DNA of 64,000 nt from CBDCWT01 sp965223305 (GCA_965223305.1 CBDCWT010000088.1:620001-684000); one strand, 5' to 3'; shown: positions 17,746 through 29,500, numbered from the stretch's first letter. Notes: generated by a model not told the origin, from the letters alone. Numbers and translations are program-made.

Positions 17746-18354
17746 CTAGCGGTTCCCCAGAGAATGGTAGCGGCGGGGGCCGCTTACGTAGCGGCTGCCA
17801 TCGACAAAGAATCGAAGTGGCGACTCCTGGGCCGAGGTCACACCGATGCGCGGTGAGCTGGTGATCGAAAACGTGCCGCGGTCGTCGTCGCCTTCACAGA
17901 ACCAGATCTGTCTTCCTCGTGTCAGATCCCACCCGTTCAAGTTGCGGTCGACTGCGAATGCCTCGCACAACCGTGCAGGACCACGTGTCAAATCGAGCTT
18001 GGTTTTTCGTCGCCGGCGGCGTTGCATCAGCTGGATGCCGGCAAGGGGCTCGACAGCGCGAATAAGGACCGCTGATGGAGTTCCGTTACTTTCAGTAACA
18101 GCATTCATACAGAAGCGAGCGTGAATGGAGTAGACATATAGCATGCCAGGAGGGCCGAACATCACGCTGTTGCGGGGAGTCTGGCCGCGGTAGGAGTGGG
18201 AGGCAGGATCCGAGCGTCCCAAGTATGCTTCGACCTCGACGACATGCCCGGTGGTCATGCCTTCTCGTGTTCTTCTTACAACCTGCTTGTTCAGTAGCTC
18301 GCGGGCGACCGTCACTGGATCGCGGGCGTAGAAGCTACGAGGAAGGACTTTCAT
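17746..18354 (-). CDS. mpg: DNA-3-methyladenine glycosylase (AAG/Mpg family)
   Basis: 202 residues, typical length. LPRSFYARDPVTVARELLNK opens the family fold. VVEVEAYLGRSDPASHSYRG carries the catalytic Glu. YSIHARFCMNAV and GVTSAQESPLRFFVDGSRYV are conserved near the flipped-base pocket. It removes alkylated purines in base-excision repair. It lies 31 bases from the methylase stop on the same strand. Confidence 0.92.
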   Translation of the reverse strand: MKVLPRSFYARDPVTVARELLNKQVVRRTREGMTTGHVVEVEAYLGRSDPASHSYRGQTPRNSVMFGPPGMLYVYSIHARFCMNAVTESNGTPSAVLIRAVEPLAGIQLMQRRRRRKTKLDLTRGPARLCEAFAVDRNLNGWDLTRGRQIWFCEGDDDRGTFSITSSPRIGVTSAQESPLRFFVDGSRYVSGPRRYHSLGNR

Positions 18355-18385
18355 GATGCCTTAACCGAATCCGGCCGAACACGCG

Positions 18386-19999
18386 TCAAACCACTTGCGA
18401 CTCGATCTCCTCGATCTCGGCCTGAGACACGTTGTACATTCGATAGACCAGGTTGTCGATTGCGGCATCGATCTGGCTGCCTGTGCCAGCCCGATCGGTG
18501 GTGGGAAGGGTGATCATTCGCCGCACTAAGCGGGAGAGTTCCTGAGCATCTTCAGGTAATTCGCGCCGCGGCCAGATGCGGATAGGTAACTGACCAAGTT
18601 GACGTTTGTTGATCGCAAAATACCCGCCGCTGAGTTGCTTCGCCCGGAACCGTAGCCGAAAGAGATAGGTCAGCAATCTAGAGTTGAGTAGCCCCAGTAC
18701 GAAGTAGGGATCATCTGCCGTCGGCTTGATCGCGTAGACTTGGACTCCCAACGCCAAGCCGCCGCGGTCCCAGGCTGCCTCTAGCCGCCGAGTCATACCG
18801 GCGACGACGATTTTCGCGCCTCGAAACAGCCGCTTCTTGTCCGCGGACAGCAGCGAAGAGTTTTCCGGAAGTGCAGGTTTGCGGAACTGCCGCTTCATGA
18901 AGCGAACGTTGCCGCGACGTATCACGAACCGGTCGATATTTCGACTGACAATGAAATCGTGATATCCAGGTCCATGCACGATGTCCCGCTCCACGACTTG
19001 CTGCGCCAGCTGTTCCGCGACGAACCCCGTCGTTCCGCTACACAGGGTTGCACGTTCTGAGAGCGGTTCGGTATCAACGCGCGCCTCGATGTCGATTGCA
19101 CCGTGTAAGTCGAAACCCTGGTCGGCTGACAGTCCGCTCTGCAAAACGGGTGTCTCGCGCAGATCGTGTTCCAGATCGCTTTCGCAGGTCGCGGATATCA
19201 CTGCCAGAGAATGCCCTGCGCGAGCTTGTTGCTTTCGCCAAATGAGAATGTAGGGAAAGACACTTGCTGCGGAAAACAACCTCAGAGTCGACACATCGAC
19301 GATCTTCAGCAGTGAAGTTCGCTCCAACAGCAGATGCCGGCAACCTCGCGAGTACTCCATTTCGGCGACTTTGTTGGGCACGATCATCCCGCAAATACCG
19401 CCCGGCCTCAACAGTCGATACGCTTGTTCCAGGAACAGCACGTACAGGTCGTAGGCCCGCTGGGCGCAGCGGTAGTGTTCGCTGAGATATCGCTTGACGG
19501 CGGGTCCTCGGTGCTTTGTCAGCAGGCGGATATTGACGTACGGCGGGTTTCCCACAACCACATCGAACCCGCCGTCGCGGAATACGTGGGGGAATGCGGC
19601 TGGCCAGTCGATGGGAGGTGCGGGGGGACGCGATCCAGGTGGTGCCTCCACTTCCCTGGCGATCAACGCGTCACCATTCCGGATATTTTGAGCCACATCC
19701 TGCGGATCACAGGCGGCACAGGCGGCGAGCCGTTCACGAGCTAACTGGGTTGCGGAGGAGTCGATGTCCACGCCGTGGATTTGGTTGACAAACTCGCTGG
19801 CGCGTCCGCCGCCGGCCGCAGTGAGGCATCGCAGTGACTCCTGCAGAAACACTCCGTCACCACAGGCGGGATCGAGCAGCTGAACTTGTGAGGCCCGACG
19901 GCCAGTCTCCAAGAGCAGCTTGATCGAAGTTTGCACGATATAACGTGCCACGCCAGGCGGCGTGTAGAAGACCCCTGATGGCTTGCAATCACCGGACAT
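18386..19999 (-). CDS. Solitary N6-adenine DNA methyltransferase (Eco57I/TaqI-like)
   Basis: 537 residues. N-terminal SAM site LLDPACGDGVFLQESL (about 41-56). Catalytic motif NPPYVNIRLL (about 155). A C-terminal target-recognition region resembles TaqI-like specificity domains (YFVLGLLNSRLLTYLF, GGYFAINKRQLGQLPI). No endonuclease motif is visible and no restriction gene is adjacent, so it is an orphan methylase or a remnant. The start codon is followed by SGVFYTPPGVARYI, a normal N-terminus for this family. Confidence 0.87.
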   Translation of the reverse strand: MSGDCKPSGVFYTPPGVARYIVQTSIKLLLETGRRASQVQLLDPACGDGVFLQESLRCLTAAGGGRASEFVNQIHGVDIDSSATQLARERLAACAACDPQDVAQNIRNGDALIAREVEAPPGSRPPAPPIDWPAAFPHVFRDGGFDVVVGNPPYVNIRLLTKHRGPAVKRYLSEHYRCAQRAYDLYVLFLEQAYRLLRPGGICGMIVPNKVAEMEYSRGCRHLLLERTSLLKIVDVSTLRLFSAASVFPYILIWRKQQARAGHSLAVISATCESDLEHDLRETPVLQSGLSADQGFDLHGAIDIEARVDTEPLSERATLCSGTTGFVAEQLAQQVVERDIVHGPGYHDFIVSRNIDRFVIRRGNVRFMKRQFRKPALPENSSLLSADKKRLFRGAKIVVAGMTRRLEAAWDRGGLALGVQVYAIKPTADDPYFVLGLLNSRLLTYLFRLRFRAKQLSGGYFAINKRQLGQLPIRIWPRRELPEDAQELSRLVRRMITLPTTDRAGTGSQIDAAIDNLVYRMYNVSQAEIEEIESQVV

Positions 20000-20154
20000 C
20001 GTCCTTGCCGCTCCTCCACAAAGCTGTTCCTAGCGGCTGGTGGACGAAACAACAATGGAGATTCCGTGCTAGCAGCGGCGCATTCGTTCAACTTTCGGCT
20101 CGACATGACCGATCAAACGGGCGTTGTCGAAGGATTGAACGACGGTTTGCTGAC

Positions 20155-20685
20155 ATGTCACCGATACACTTTGCTCCGGCTGCCGCGGCCGCATTAGTTC
20201 CTCTCGTGCGACGGTTTGTGGACCACGCCACGGACAGTTTGTCTTTTGGCGACCTGCTCGCGAAAGAGCCCACCGATCCGGACGCCCCTCTGGATCGCTC
20301 GGCAGTCACGGCGGACCCGTCTGCCGAACTGGCAGCGCTGGGCCAACATTCCTCGCACACACACCTCCGCCGATTCGTAGAACGTGAACTGAAGGAGTTT
20401 GTCAGCGAGTTGCAGCAGAGACTGGCGCGTGCCGGAATCGACACCTCGATCGCCGTTGACCTCAAGGCGAATGTGCGGGGAGAGGTCGTGGTTAACGGCA
20501 GCCACCCTCAGCGAGCCGAGATCGAAGCCATCTTTTCAGAAAATCCAGAGCTGGCTGGCCGGTTCCGTCAGCTGGCCGCTGCAGTGACCGCAGATTCGCG
20601 CTACCGAGCGGAGCGACAATTGGATGGCCAGGAATTCCATCTTGAGCTGGCTGGCGGAGCGATCAGCGACTTGCGGTTCGAGTAG
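20155..20685 (+). CDS. Hypothetical protein
   Basis: 176 residues from ATG 20155; the frame is open upstream but with unlikely composition. Mostly helical, with LRRFVERELKEFVSELQQRL as an amphipathic segment and a C-terminal part VDLKANVRGEVVVNG then DGQEFHLELAGG. No signal peptide or domain recognised. It is divergent from the methylase and convergent with hemY. Confidence 0.5.
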   Translation: MSPIHFAPAAAAALVPLVRRFVDHATDSLSFGDLLAKEPTDPDAPLDRSAVTADPSAELAALGQHSSHTHLRRFVERELKEFVSELQQRLARAGIDTSIAVDLKANVRGEVVVNGSHPQRAEIEAIFSENPELAGRFRQLAAAVTADSRYRAERQLDGQEFHLELAGGAISDLRFE

Positions 20686-20744
20686 CACAACTGACTATCG
20701 CACTGCCTCTCGCCGGATAAACGACCTTGCGTCGCGGCCGGCCG

Positions 20745-22145
20745 TCAGTGGCCGGCCTGCTGTGCGCCGAGCAGTGACTCGGCGGCGCGCTCGCCGCTGC
20801 GGATGCAAAACGGAATGCCGACCCCGCGGTAGGCGTTGCCGGCTAGTTCGAAGTTGGACCGTGCGCCCACCATCTGCTCGATCCGTTCCACGCGGCGTAA
20901 ATGATCGAGGTGATACTGTGGCATCGCTCCTCGCCAACGTACGATCTCACAAAACAGAGGAGGTCCCTCGACCGCCAGCAGTTCCGTCAGTTCTTCCATC
21001 ACTAGTTGTCGGAGCTCTTTGTCCGGCAGTTCCACAAGTTGTTCCTGACAGGCCCCGCCTACAAAGGCGCGCAGTAGCACCGAATCGAGGGGGGCGCGCC
21101 CGGAAAACTTGACACTTGAAAAACTGATCGAAAGCAGGCGGCGACGTTCCACCATCGGTACGACGCAGCCGAATCCATCGAGGGGATGCCGGATCTGTGC
21201 GCGGCGAAACCCAAGCACTACGACCGCCGCGCTTGCATACGGGATTTGGCCGAGCTCGGCTGCTAGCGGTTGGTCGATGCCAGCCAACAGGCGAGCTGCT
21301 GAAGTGGCCGGCGTGGCAACGATCAAACCATCGTAATGCGCCGGTTCGTGATCTGCCGCGCTGAGTTGCCAACGTCCGTCGGCCTGCGGCGACACCGATC
21401 GGACAACGGTGTTGAGCCGCACCGATGAGGTGGGCAGTTGTTCTGCGAGCGCCGTGATCAAGCTGGCCATCCCATCGCGTGGTGCGAGGAAACTCCCGTA
21501 CCGCGCGCCGGACTCGTTCGCGTGATTCACGCGGCCAGCCCGGACGCCACGGATGATCCCGCCGTGGCTTTGTTCCATCTCGACGAACTGAGGCAGGGCT
21601 GCCTGCATGCTCAGTTTCTCCGGGTCGGCCGTGTAGATTCCAGCGATCAGCGGTTGTACCAGTCGTTCGTACGCTTCACGGCCCAGTCGCCGGATCGTGA
21701 ACGCTGCCAGGCTCTCGTCGGTTTCTGTTGTTCGCCGGGGGACAAAGTACTCCGCGGCAACGCGCAGCTTACCCGCCCAAGACAAGAGAGGTGTGCGCAC
21801 AAACGGGCCGATCCGCGTGGGGCTCATCAGCGTGAATCCGTCGGGAACGGAAACGAGTCGTTTCCCGTACACAATGAACGCTCGACGATGCTGCGGATTG
21901 GTTTCGATCAGTTGATCGGCGATCCCCAAACGGCGGCAGAGGTCCATTGCCCACGGTTCGCGGGTGGTAAACATGTCCGCCCCGCGTTCGATCAGAAACC
22001 GGTCGTGACGACGAGTCTGGAGGACGCCTCCCAGATTCGCGTTCGACTCGTAGAGCGTCAACTCGACGGCCGGCCTGAGTTCCCGTAGGCGGAAAGCAGC
22101 GGACAAACCGGAGATTCCGCCGCCAATGATGGCGATGCGTTGCAT
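20745..22145 (-). CDS. hemY: Protoporphyrinogen oxidase (HemY/HemG-type, FAD-dependent)
   Basis: 466 residues from ATG 22145; the frame upstream is open but non-family. The start IAIIGGGISGLSAAFRLREL is the FAD-binding GxGxxG motif, followed by TLYESNANLGGVLQT and FLIERGADMFTT. AGNAYRGVGIPFCIRSGERA closes the FAD site. It oxidises (copro)protoporphyrinogen in heme synthesis. No other hem gene is in the window. Confidence 0.88.
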   Translation of the reverse strand: MQRIAIIGGGISGLSAAFRLRELRPAVELTLYESNANLGGVLQTRRHDRFLIERGADMFTTREPWAMDLCRRLGIADQLIETNPQHRRAFIVYGKRLVSVPDGFTLMSPTRIGPFVRTPLLSWAGKLRVAAEYFVPRRTTETDESLAAFTIRRLGREAYERLVQPLIAGIYTADPEKLSMQAALPQFVEMEQSHGGIIRGVRAGRVNHANESGARYGSFLAPRDGMASLITALAEQLPTSSVRLNTVVRSVSPQADGRWQLSAADHEPAHYDGLIVATPATSAARLLAGIDQPLAAELGQIPYASAAVVVLGFRRAQIRHPLDGFGCVVPMVERRRLLSISFSSVKFSGRAPLDSVLLRAFVGGACQEQLVELPDKELRQLVMEELTELLAVEGPPLFCEIVRWRGAMPQYHLDHLRRVERIEQMVGARSNFELAGNAYRGVGIPFCIRSGERAAESLLGAQQAGH

Positions 22146-22349
22146 ACGTGCATTTTGCAGCCGAAAGCAGTTTACCTCAATGGAGTACTCTGCTTGACCC
22201 GAAAAGAGGCAAGGTTGATGGACCAGCCGCCCGATGTGAGACAGAGTAGGCGGTACGCTCGGTGTGCCGTGACCGTCACGTTCAGCTTCAAACACACGAC
22301 ATACGTGCTCGCTACTTTTGTACTAACCTCGCTGAAACGAAGAACCGCC

Positions 22350-22685
22350 ATGTATCGCTTTCACCATTTAAAAGACCGCTCGGGTTCAGGAAAGTGGGTC
22401 CGTCTTTCCCGCTCCGGTGTCGGAACAGTACTCGCCGAGTCCGACGGTACATGGCAGATCCTGGTGGCACATCGGAAGACGGGAACGACCATCCGGCGCG
22501 ACGTCTACAGCGTCACGATTCGCTGTGAATCGACTAGACACGAGGAGTTTCTGCCGGGGTTCTCGAGCAAAACCGCTGCGGTGGCCGCTGCCAAGCGACG
22601 GATCAAGATCTTGGAGTCGCTGCGGCAACGGCGTGAAATACGGCAGAGGATAAAGCGTCGATCGCCCTCTGGACCAGCGAGCTAG
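22350..22685 (+). CDS. Small hypothetical protein ending in the fold-back element
   Basis: 111 residues from ATG 22350. Contains TWQILVAHRKTGTTIRRDVY and a Lys/Arg-rich helical C-terminus (AAVAAAKRRIKILESLRQRR). Its stop TAG is the first codon of fold-back copy 3, so the original C-terminus may have been truncated by the insertion. No family recognised. Confidence 0.45.
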   Translation: MYRFHHLKDRSGSGKWVRLSRSGVGTVLAESDGTWQILVAHRKTGTTIRRDVYSVTIRCESTRHEEFLPGFSSKTAAVAAAKRRIKILESLRQRREIRQRIKRRSPSGPAS

Positions 22686-22862
22686 CCCGAATTATTCATG
22701 AGCGATCTGCTGCGAGGTGGTAAGTCCATCCGTGGCTTCGTCATGCTTCACAATTCTCCCTCGACGTATTGCTTCAATACGCCTGCGGAAGAATTGCTCG
22801 CCTTCCTTGCCACGAACGTACTTACAACCTCTCGCCACGATCTTCATGAATAATCCGGGCTA
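22683..22862. mobile_element. 180-bp fold-back (MITE-like) element, copy 3 (inverted)
   Basis: Reverse-complement orientation relative to copies 1 and 2, identical length, few mismatches. Both ends read CTAG next to CCCG/CGGG. The left TAG ends the preceding reading frame. Confidence 0.85.
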
Positions 22863-23232
22863 GGGAGCCACGCCGTTAAGAACTTTTCCCGACGTTCCGC
22901 CGCTAGCCGAACTCGCCAGAGTTTGGCGGACTGCTGCAACAACCGTGTAAGACGCTCGGGAGGGCGAGGCTCCCGCCGAGCCGTTTGTTCCGCGTGTTGG
23001 TTTCGTGTTGGCTCTGCTTCTGGCGGACGGCACACGGAGTGTGCCTGCTACCTTAATGCCGAGCCGAGAGTGCAAGGAACCGTGGGCTAACGCCCAGCGG
23101 CTGATTCCGATCCGTAGCCGAACTCGCCAGAGTTTGGCGGAACGTCGGTCCAAATTCTGGCGAATTCGGCTACGACAACATCCGGCTACGACAATTTGTC
23201 ACTCACTTCGCCACCTCTCGTCCTTCTATACC
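22863..23232. repeat. Intergenic repeat cluster (A, F, E, B, A, A)
   Basis: Contains hairpin A (22904-22929), F (22951-22986, GGGAGGGCGAGGCTCCCGCC), E in minus orientation (23022-23051), composite B-A (23078-23140) and a variant A with compensated stem (23150-23174, CCAAATTCTGGCGAATTCGG). No gene is seen here. Confidence 0.75.
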
Positions 23233-23451
23233 TTAGTGCCGAACGTGCGCGATCTTCTCCACGGACAGTTCGTAGACCTCCGTCCTGTCATAGACCGTCA
23301 AGAACGGGACTTCAGGGTGAAAAGCGACTGCGTTGGGATGAGAAACCTCGATATCCCGGCCTCCGCTGCGCAGTGTGAAAGGCACAAACGGATCGTTGCG
23401 CAATAGTCGTTTGATCTTGTCGAACGTAGAATCCGGGTCGTTGTCGGTCAT
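23233..23451 (-). CDS. Small conserved-type protein
   Basis: 72 residues from ATG 23451 (MTDNDPDSTFDKIKRLL start; ATG 23481 possible). Pattern NDPFVPFTLRSGGRDIEVSH then PEVPFLTVYDRT resembles a family of short planctomycete proteins seen in many copies per genome. Cytoplasmic, function unknown. Confidence 0.6.
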   Translation of the reverse strand: MTDNDPDSTFDKIKRLLRNDPFVPFTLRSGGRDIEVSHPNAVAFHPEVPFLTVYDRTEVYELSVEKIAHVRH

Positions 23452-23520
23452 TGGATTGCCCACCGGGAGCCGTCGCATCACGCAAACTCACACGCCCCGG
23501 GGCATTCTACGTACGCGCCT

Positions 23521-26500
23521 TCAGGATGACAAATCGAGCCCGAGAAGCTCCTCGATCTTGCTCGGCAGTGCCGACAGCAGTTCGTCATCCTCGTCCCAGA
23601 TTTCGCGCGCCGCGCTTGTAAGCTCCTCGATCGCGGCGTCGATTGCCCGCCGAGTGTCTCCACTCACGTGCTGCCCAAACGCCGATACCACGGCTTCGAC
23701 CGACGCCTCTTCGTCGTGCCACATTGGTAACGAAGTTGGAAGATCCAAGAGTCCAGCGAGCAGGTCCTCATCACGCGTCAAGCCACCTGCTGGCCGCACG
23801 ATCGTCAGCAGTCCGTCCACCGGGTCATCGGCGCTGTCGGTGAGCGGTCCTGCGAGCTCGAGTGTTCCATCGCTCTCGTCGACCAGCGCGGTGAAGATAC
23901 TAGCCGAGCGGCCCGCCAGATTGATCGGTGTTGCTCCAGCCGGAGCTCCCGGGCGAACGGCAAAGTTGAGATTGACTAGCACCTCTGTGAACACGCCTGC
24001 CACGGGATGTGTGGTTGTGTTGGCCACGATGACAATACGACCGATTTCGTTGTCAATGTTGGTGGTCAACGCCCAGCCGTCACGGTTGGCCAGGAACTCG
24101 CCTGGCTCGACCGAAGTTGCTTCCAAGATATTCGCGTCGAAGAGCACGACCAGATCTGCTTCAACCAGCCGATGAGGTGCCTGTAGGTTCTCGATACTGT
24201 CCAAAACGACAGGTGCGCTGACGATGCCGTTCGGCGCCGCCACCAGTGTCTGAGGAATGCTCAATTGTGGGTCGGGGCCACCGGCCGGTCGGACGAACAC
24301 TCCCGGCGGAATTGGTGGTATTTCTGCGACCGGTATGAGAGCCGCGAACCGCGCGATGCGGGAGGCGTCCGCGGCATTCAATCGGCCGTTACCGCTGACG
24401 TCGCCGACCACGAAGGGGTCGGCCAGGAGCGAGTCGGTAAAGCCGGAGTCGAGCAGGGCCGCGACGCGCCCCACGCGAGCTGCGTCGTTGGCGTTGATAC
24501 GACCGTTTCCGGAGACATCGCCAAAGAACGTCACCACGTGGATGGCATCGTCATCAATGACGGGGAACGCAGTGGCGGCGGAGTCACTGACAATAATCTC
24601 ATGAAGGTCCAAGACTTCTTTGGCGCGATAGATAGCATCCGCATCAGCCGCTGGTACGGCTGCTTCCAAGTTCACGAAGACGCCGCCCGCAGCCGGCAAG
24701 TCGGCCGGGCTGAAAAAGGTCAGGATCGCCAACCCGGGTGTGGTGTTGTTGAGGATGACTGCCGCGCCGGCTGGAACTCCCTCGGCAACTGTCGCAGCGG
24801 TAACCGAGAGCAGAGCTGGGTCGTAGGCGATCTGGAGATTCACCGACCTGACACCGGCCGCTGCGCTCAGCGATAGCGGGATTCCCATCGTCGAGTCTGC
24901 AGGAACGTTGATCGCTTGCCCGGGCCCGCGGACGAAGTCTGGAATGGAGACCGTTACTGCGTTCGCCGGCGCTGGGTCCACAGTGAAGGAAGTCACGTAG
25001 TCATCCCCCACGAGCCCATCTGCATCTCCGTCCAAGAGCACGCCGGCCGAATTCTTGAAACCGTTCTCGGCGCTGCGGAGCGTCACCGTATAGCTGTCTG
25101 CGAGCAACGGGTCGCCGGTCTTCACGAAGGTTGCCACTCCAGCTGCGACTGCCAAGGAGCCCGTTACCGGGCCGGTGGCGTCACCTACGATGGTCACGTC
25201 TGCCGGCCCGTTGCCGCCGGTCTGCGTGTCGTAGAGGTTCAAGGTGCTCGGGTCGAAGTCTTCATTGAACTCGACGACGAAGCCGGTATTGGTGGCGACG
25301 AAGGAAGTAACGAGCAGGGCCGGCGATCCGTCATCATTGCCGATGGTCCCGTCAGCGGACGTATTGATGACGTCCGCATCCCCCGCGTTGGCCACGGTCA
25401 CCGTAAACTGCTCGTCAAACTCGCGCAGCGTATCACCGGTGACGTCGATGGTGATCGTTCGACTGCGCTCGTTTGCTACGAACGCCACCGATCCACTAGG
25501 TAAAGCTCCCCCAAAATCGTCTGCGTTCGCCGGGTGCACGCCACTGCCGGTGACCGAGTAGTCGATGGTCGCAGGCGCGGAAATGTCACCTGCTCGAGTC
25601 ACCTCGAATGTGAACGGATTCGTACTAGAATCGAGCTCCGGTTTGTCTGCATCGGTCGGCGTGATGGAGAGCAGGGTGCGATCCTCGAGGTCGAGCCAGA
25701 TGCGGTTCGGCACGGTGGGATAGTAGTTCGCTGCGAAAGCATCCAAGTCGCCGTCCCCGTCCAGGTCGCCGAGCGCAACGTCGAACGTGGCGCTACTGCC
25801 CAACGCCTGGCCAGAATCTACGAACAGTCCGCCGTCGTTGATCAGCACGCGGTTCCCGCTGGCCGGCACCAAAACGCTGCCCGTATCTCCGCTGGCGACA
25901 AACGCATCCAGGTCACCGTCTCCATCGATGTCGCCGAGTGCCACGCCAAAGCTGAAGTGATCGCCAAGCACTTGGCCGCTATCGCTGAAGGTTCCTGCGT
26001 CGTTCAGCCAGATCCGATCTCCATCATCTGCATTGGCTACGAACGCATCCAGGTCTCCGTCCCCGTCCAGGTCACCCAAGGCCGCGTCCCAGCTGCGATG
26101 GTCACCCAGGCTCTGTCCTGAGTCAGTGAACGTTCCGCCATCGTTCAACCACACCCGGTTGCCCTGATCGTAGTTGGCTACGAATGCGTCGAGGTCTCCA
26201 TCACCATCCAGATCCCCCAGCGAGATCGCCAGGCTGTCATGGCCACCCAGGCCCTGCCCACTGTCCGTGAAGATGCCGGACTCGTTCCACCAGATGCGAT
26301 TTGCTTCATAGCTATTGGCAACCAGGGCATCGAGGTCGCCATCCCGGTCGAAGTCCCCCAACGAAACGTCGAAGCTGGTGCCACTACCAAGCGTTTGCCC
26401 GCTATCCGTGAAGGTCCCGGCGTCGTTCAGCCAAACCCGATTAGCTTGTTGGTTGCTGTTGGCAACGAATGCATCCAGATCTCCGTCACCATCCAAGTCA

Positions 26501-29500
26501 CCCAGCGCAACGCTGTAACTGTCGTGATTTCCGAGTAGCTGGTTGCTGTCCGTGAATATCCCGCGGTTGTTGGTCCAGATGCGATTGCCCGTGCCGTAGC
26601 TGTTCGTGACGAACGCGTCGAGGTCCCCGTCCCCGTCCAAGTCTCCCAGCGCAACGCCCAGGCTGCTGTGATCGCCTAGCGACTGACCACTGTCGCCAAA
26701 GACTCCTCCACCGAACGCTTCGCCGATGGTGAGCACATAGTCCTCTACCTCGCCGTCCGGCGCGCCTCCCGTAGGTGCCAGGCCGCCACTTGTGCTGAGC
26801 CTGAAACGGGCAAACGTCTGGCCTTGCTGCGCCTGCGGCGGCACCGCAAATGTAAGTATGTTGAGACCCGTCTGCACATCCTGGCTCACGAACACCTGCT
26901 CAAGAGCTCCGTCGAACGAACGATCTCCGTCGAAGTCGATCCAGGCGTCAAGCTTGCCGTCACCAGTTACATCGACAGTCACCTCAGCAGCGAGCTGACC
27001 GGGAAAGACGAGTGAACTGAACCGCACACCATCTTCGTCGTCAGGTGTCCCGGCGTTGTTGTCTCCATCTGCCAGATCGCTGGGCTGCCCATCCAGCTCT
27101 GCGTCCCGAGCCTGACCCAAGAGTGGTCCGACGGCTAGGTGCGCCGGCCCGTTGTCGTCCAATCGCGTCGGGAATGGAGCGGGTAAATCACCCAGATCGA
27201 CATCATCGTCGTTCAAGATGATGCCGTCGGCGGTGGCGGATCCGACCACAGTGCCGCGCCCGGTTGGGTTTGCAATGCCGAGCCTAAACGTCTGGTCGTC
27301 CTCGATCTCTAAGTCTCCCACCACATCGATCGTGACGAGTTGACTGTCTTCACCGTCTGCAAACGTAAGAGTCCCGCTGGGTAACGTTCCTGCTACGAAA
27401 TCGTCAAGCTGCGCTGGGTTGCTACCGGCCAGCGCGAAGGCATAATCGACGGAGACCGTGCCACGGGTGTCGAACGCTCGCGTGACGGCAAAGGTGAAGG
27501 TCGTCGTGCCCCCGTTTCCTTCAGCCATCGGCAGCACCGCGGGCAGGACATTGAGGGTCGGATTCTCGTTCAACCAAACCCGGTTGCCGCTGCCGTAGTT
27601 GGCAACGAAGGCGTCCAGATCACCGTCGCGATCGAGGTCGCCGAGCGCCGCGCCAAGGCTGCGACGCCCGCCGAGGTACTGACCGCTGTCTTGAAAGGTC
27701 CCGGCGTTGTTCAACCAAATCCGATTGCTTTGGTAGTTGTTGGCGACGTAGGCGTCCAAGTCACCATCGCCATCCAGATCTCCTAAGGCGACCGCGGCAC
27801 CCTCGTGGTTGCCAAGTGTCTGCCCGCTATCGGTAAACTGACCGCCGTCGTTCAGCCAGATACGGTCTGCCTGGCTGCGGTTGGCGACGAATGCGTCGAG
27901 GTCGCCGTCTTGGTCAAGGTCGCCCAGCGCAACCGCAAAGCTACTGTGGTTTCCAAGATCCAGCCCACTGTCAGTCAGGCGGCCGCCTTCGTTGAGCCAA
28001 ACTTGATTCCCGTCGGAGCCATTCGCCAAGAATGCGTCCAGATCCCCATCACCGTCGAGATCGCCAAGTGCAACGCCCAGGCTGCCCCGCGAGCCAAGGC
28101 TCTGGCCGCTGTCGTTGAAGATTCCTCCACTGTTGAGCCATACCCGGCTGCCCCGACTGATACCATTGGCGACCACCGCATCCAAATCTCCATCTGCGTC
28201 TAGGTCGCCTAAGGCGATGTCGAGGCTGGTGTCGACACCCAGCGACTGCCCGCTGCTGACGAAGACACCGTTGTTGTTGACCCAGATCCGGTTGCCCTGA
28301 TCTGCCTCATTGGCCACGAAGGCATCCAGGTCCCCGTCCGCATCCAAGTCGCCCAAGGCGACCGCGGCACTGCTATGATCCCCCAGACTCTGCCCGCTGT
28401 CGACGAAGACTCCGTCCGTGTTCAGCCATACCCGGTTGGCACCTTGGTTGGCTACGAAGGCATCCAGGTCGCCATCCCCATCCAGATCGCCGATAGCCAC
28501 TCCACGACCATCTTGCGCTCCGAGCACTTGTGCGCTGTCGCGGAAGAGACCGCTTCCGAGAGGACCGGTGATGGTGAGCAGGTGGTCTTCGACTTCACCG
28601 TCGGCCGCTCCACCACTGGGCGCCAGCCCGCCAGCGCTGCTCACGCGGAAACGGGCGAAAGTCACTCCTTGCCGGGCGTCCGCAGGCACATCGAAGGCGA
28701 AAACGTTGTCGCCAGCGACGACATCTTGGCTTGCAAACACCTGTTCGTGAGCCAGATCGAACGATCCATCGCCGTTGAAGTCGATCCAGGCGTCAAGGTG
28801 GCCGGGTCGGCTGGCGTTGACGGTGACTTCTGCGCCGAGCTGGCCCGCGAACAAGAGCGGAGCGAATGTGACGCCGTCTTCGTCGTCTGTACCAGCAGCG
28901 TCATCACCATCGGCCAGCGAACTCGGCTGCCCGTCCGGCTCGGTGTCCCGCGCCGCACCGAGGGTCGGACCGATCGCGATATGTGCCGCACCGTTGTTGG
29001 ACAACAAGGTGGGGAACGGGGCCGGCGCATCACCTAGGTCGACACCATCGTCGTTGCGAATGAAGGCCGTGGCGACCTCGGTCACCGATGTAAACCCGTC
29101 GCTGTAGGTGATCGTCAACTCGAACCCTTCATCATTTTCGATCGTCGTGTCACCGGCCACTTCGATGGACAGCGGTAACTCCGTCACCGTATCGCCGAAC
29201 GACAGGGTGCCACTGGGAAAAACCGCGTTTGTCAAATCGGCGGCTTCGGCTGGGTCGAGTCCACTGGGCGCGAATGAATAGTCGACTCTTCCACTGCCGC
29301 GGTCGATGTTTCGGGAAATCGTGAAGACAAAATCGGTCGAGCCGGAGTTGCCTTCCGCAAGTCCCAAAATCGGTGGTGAAATGGTGAAATTCGAACTCCG
29401 GTTCATCCAGACTCGATTGCCTTGGCCGGAGTTGCCGACGAAGGCATCCAGGTCACCGTCTCCGTCAACGTCGCCCAGCGCCACCGCGTAGCTGTTGTGG

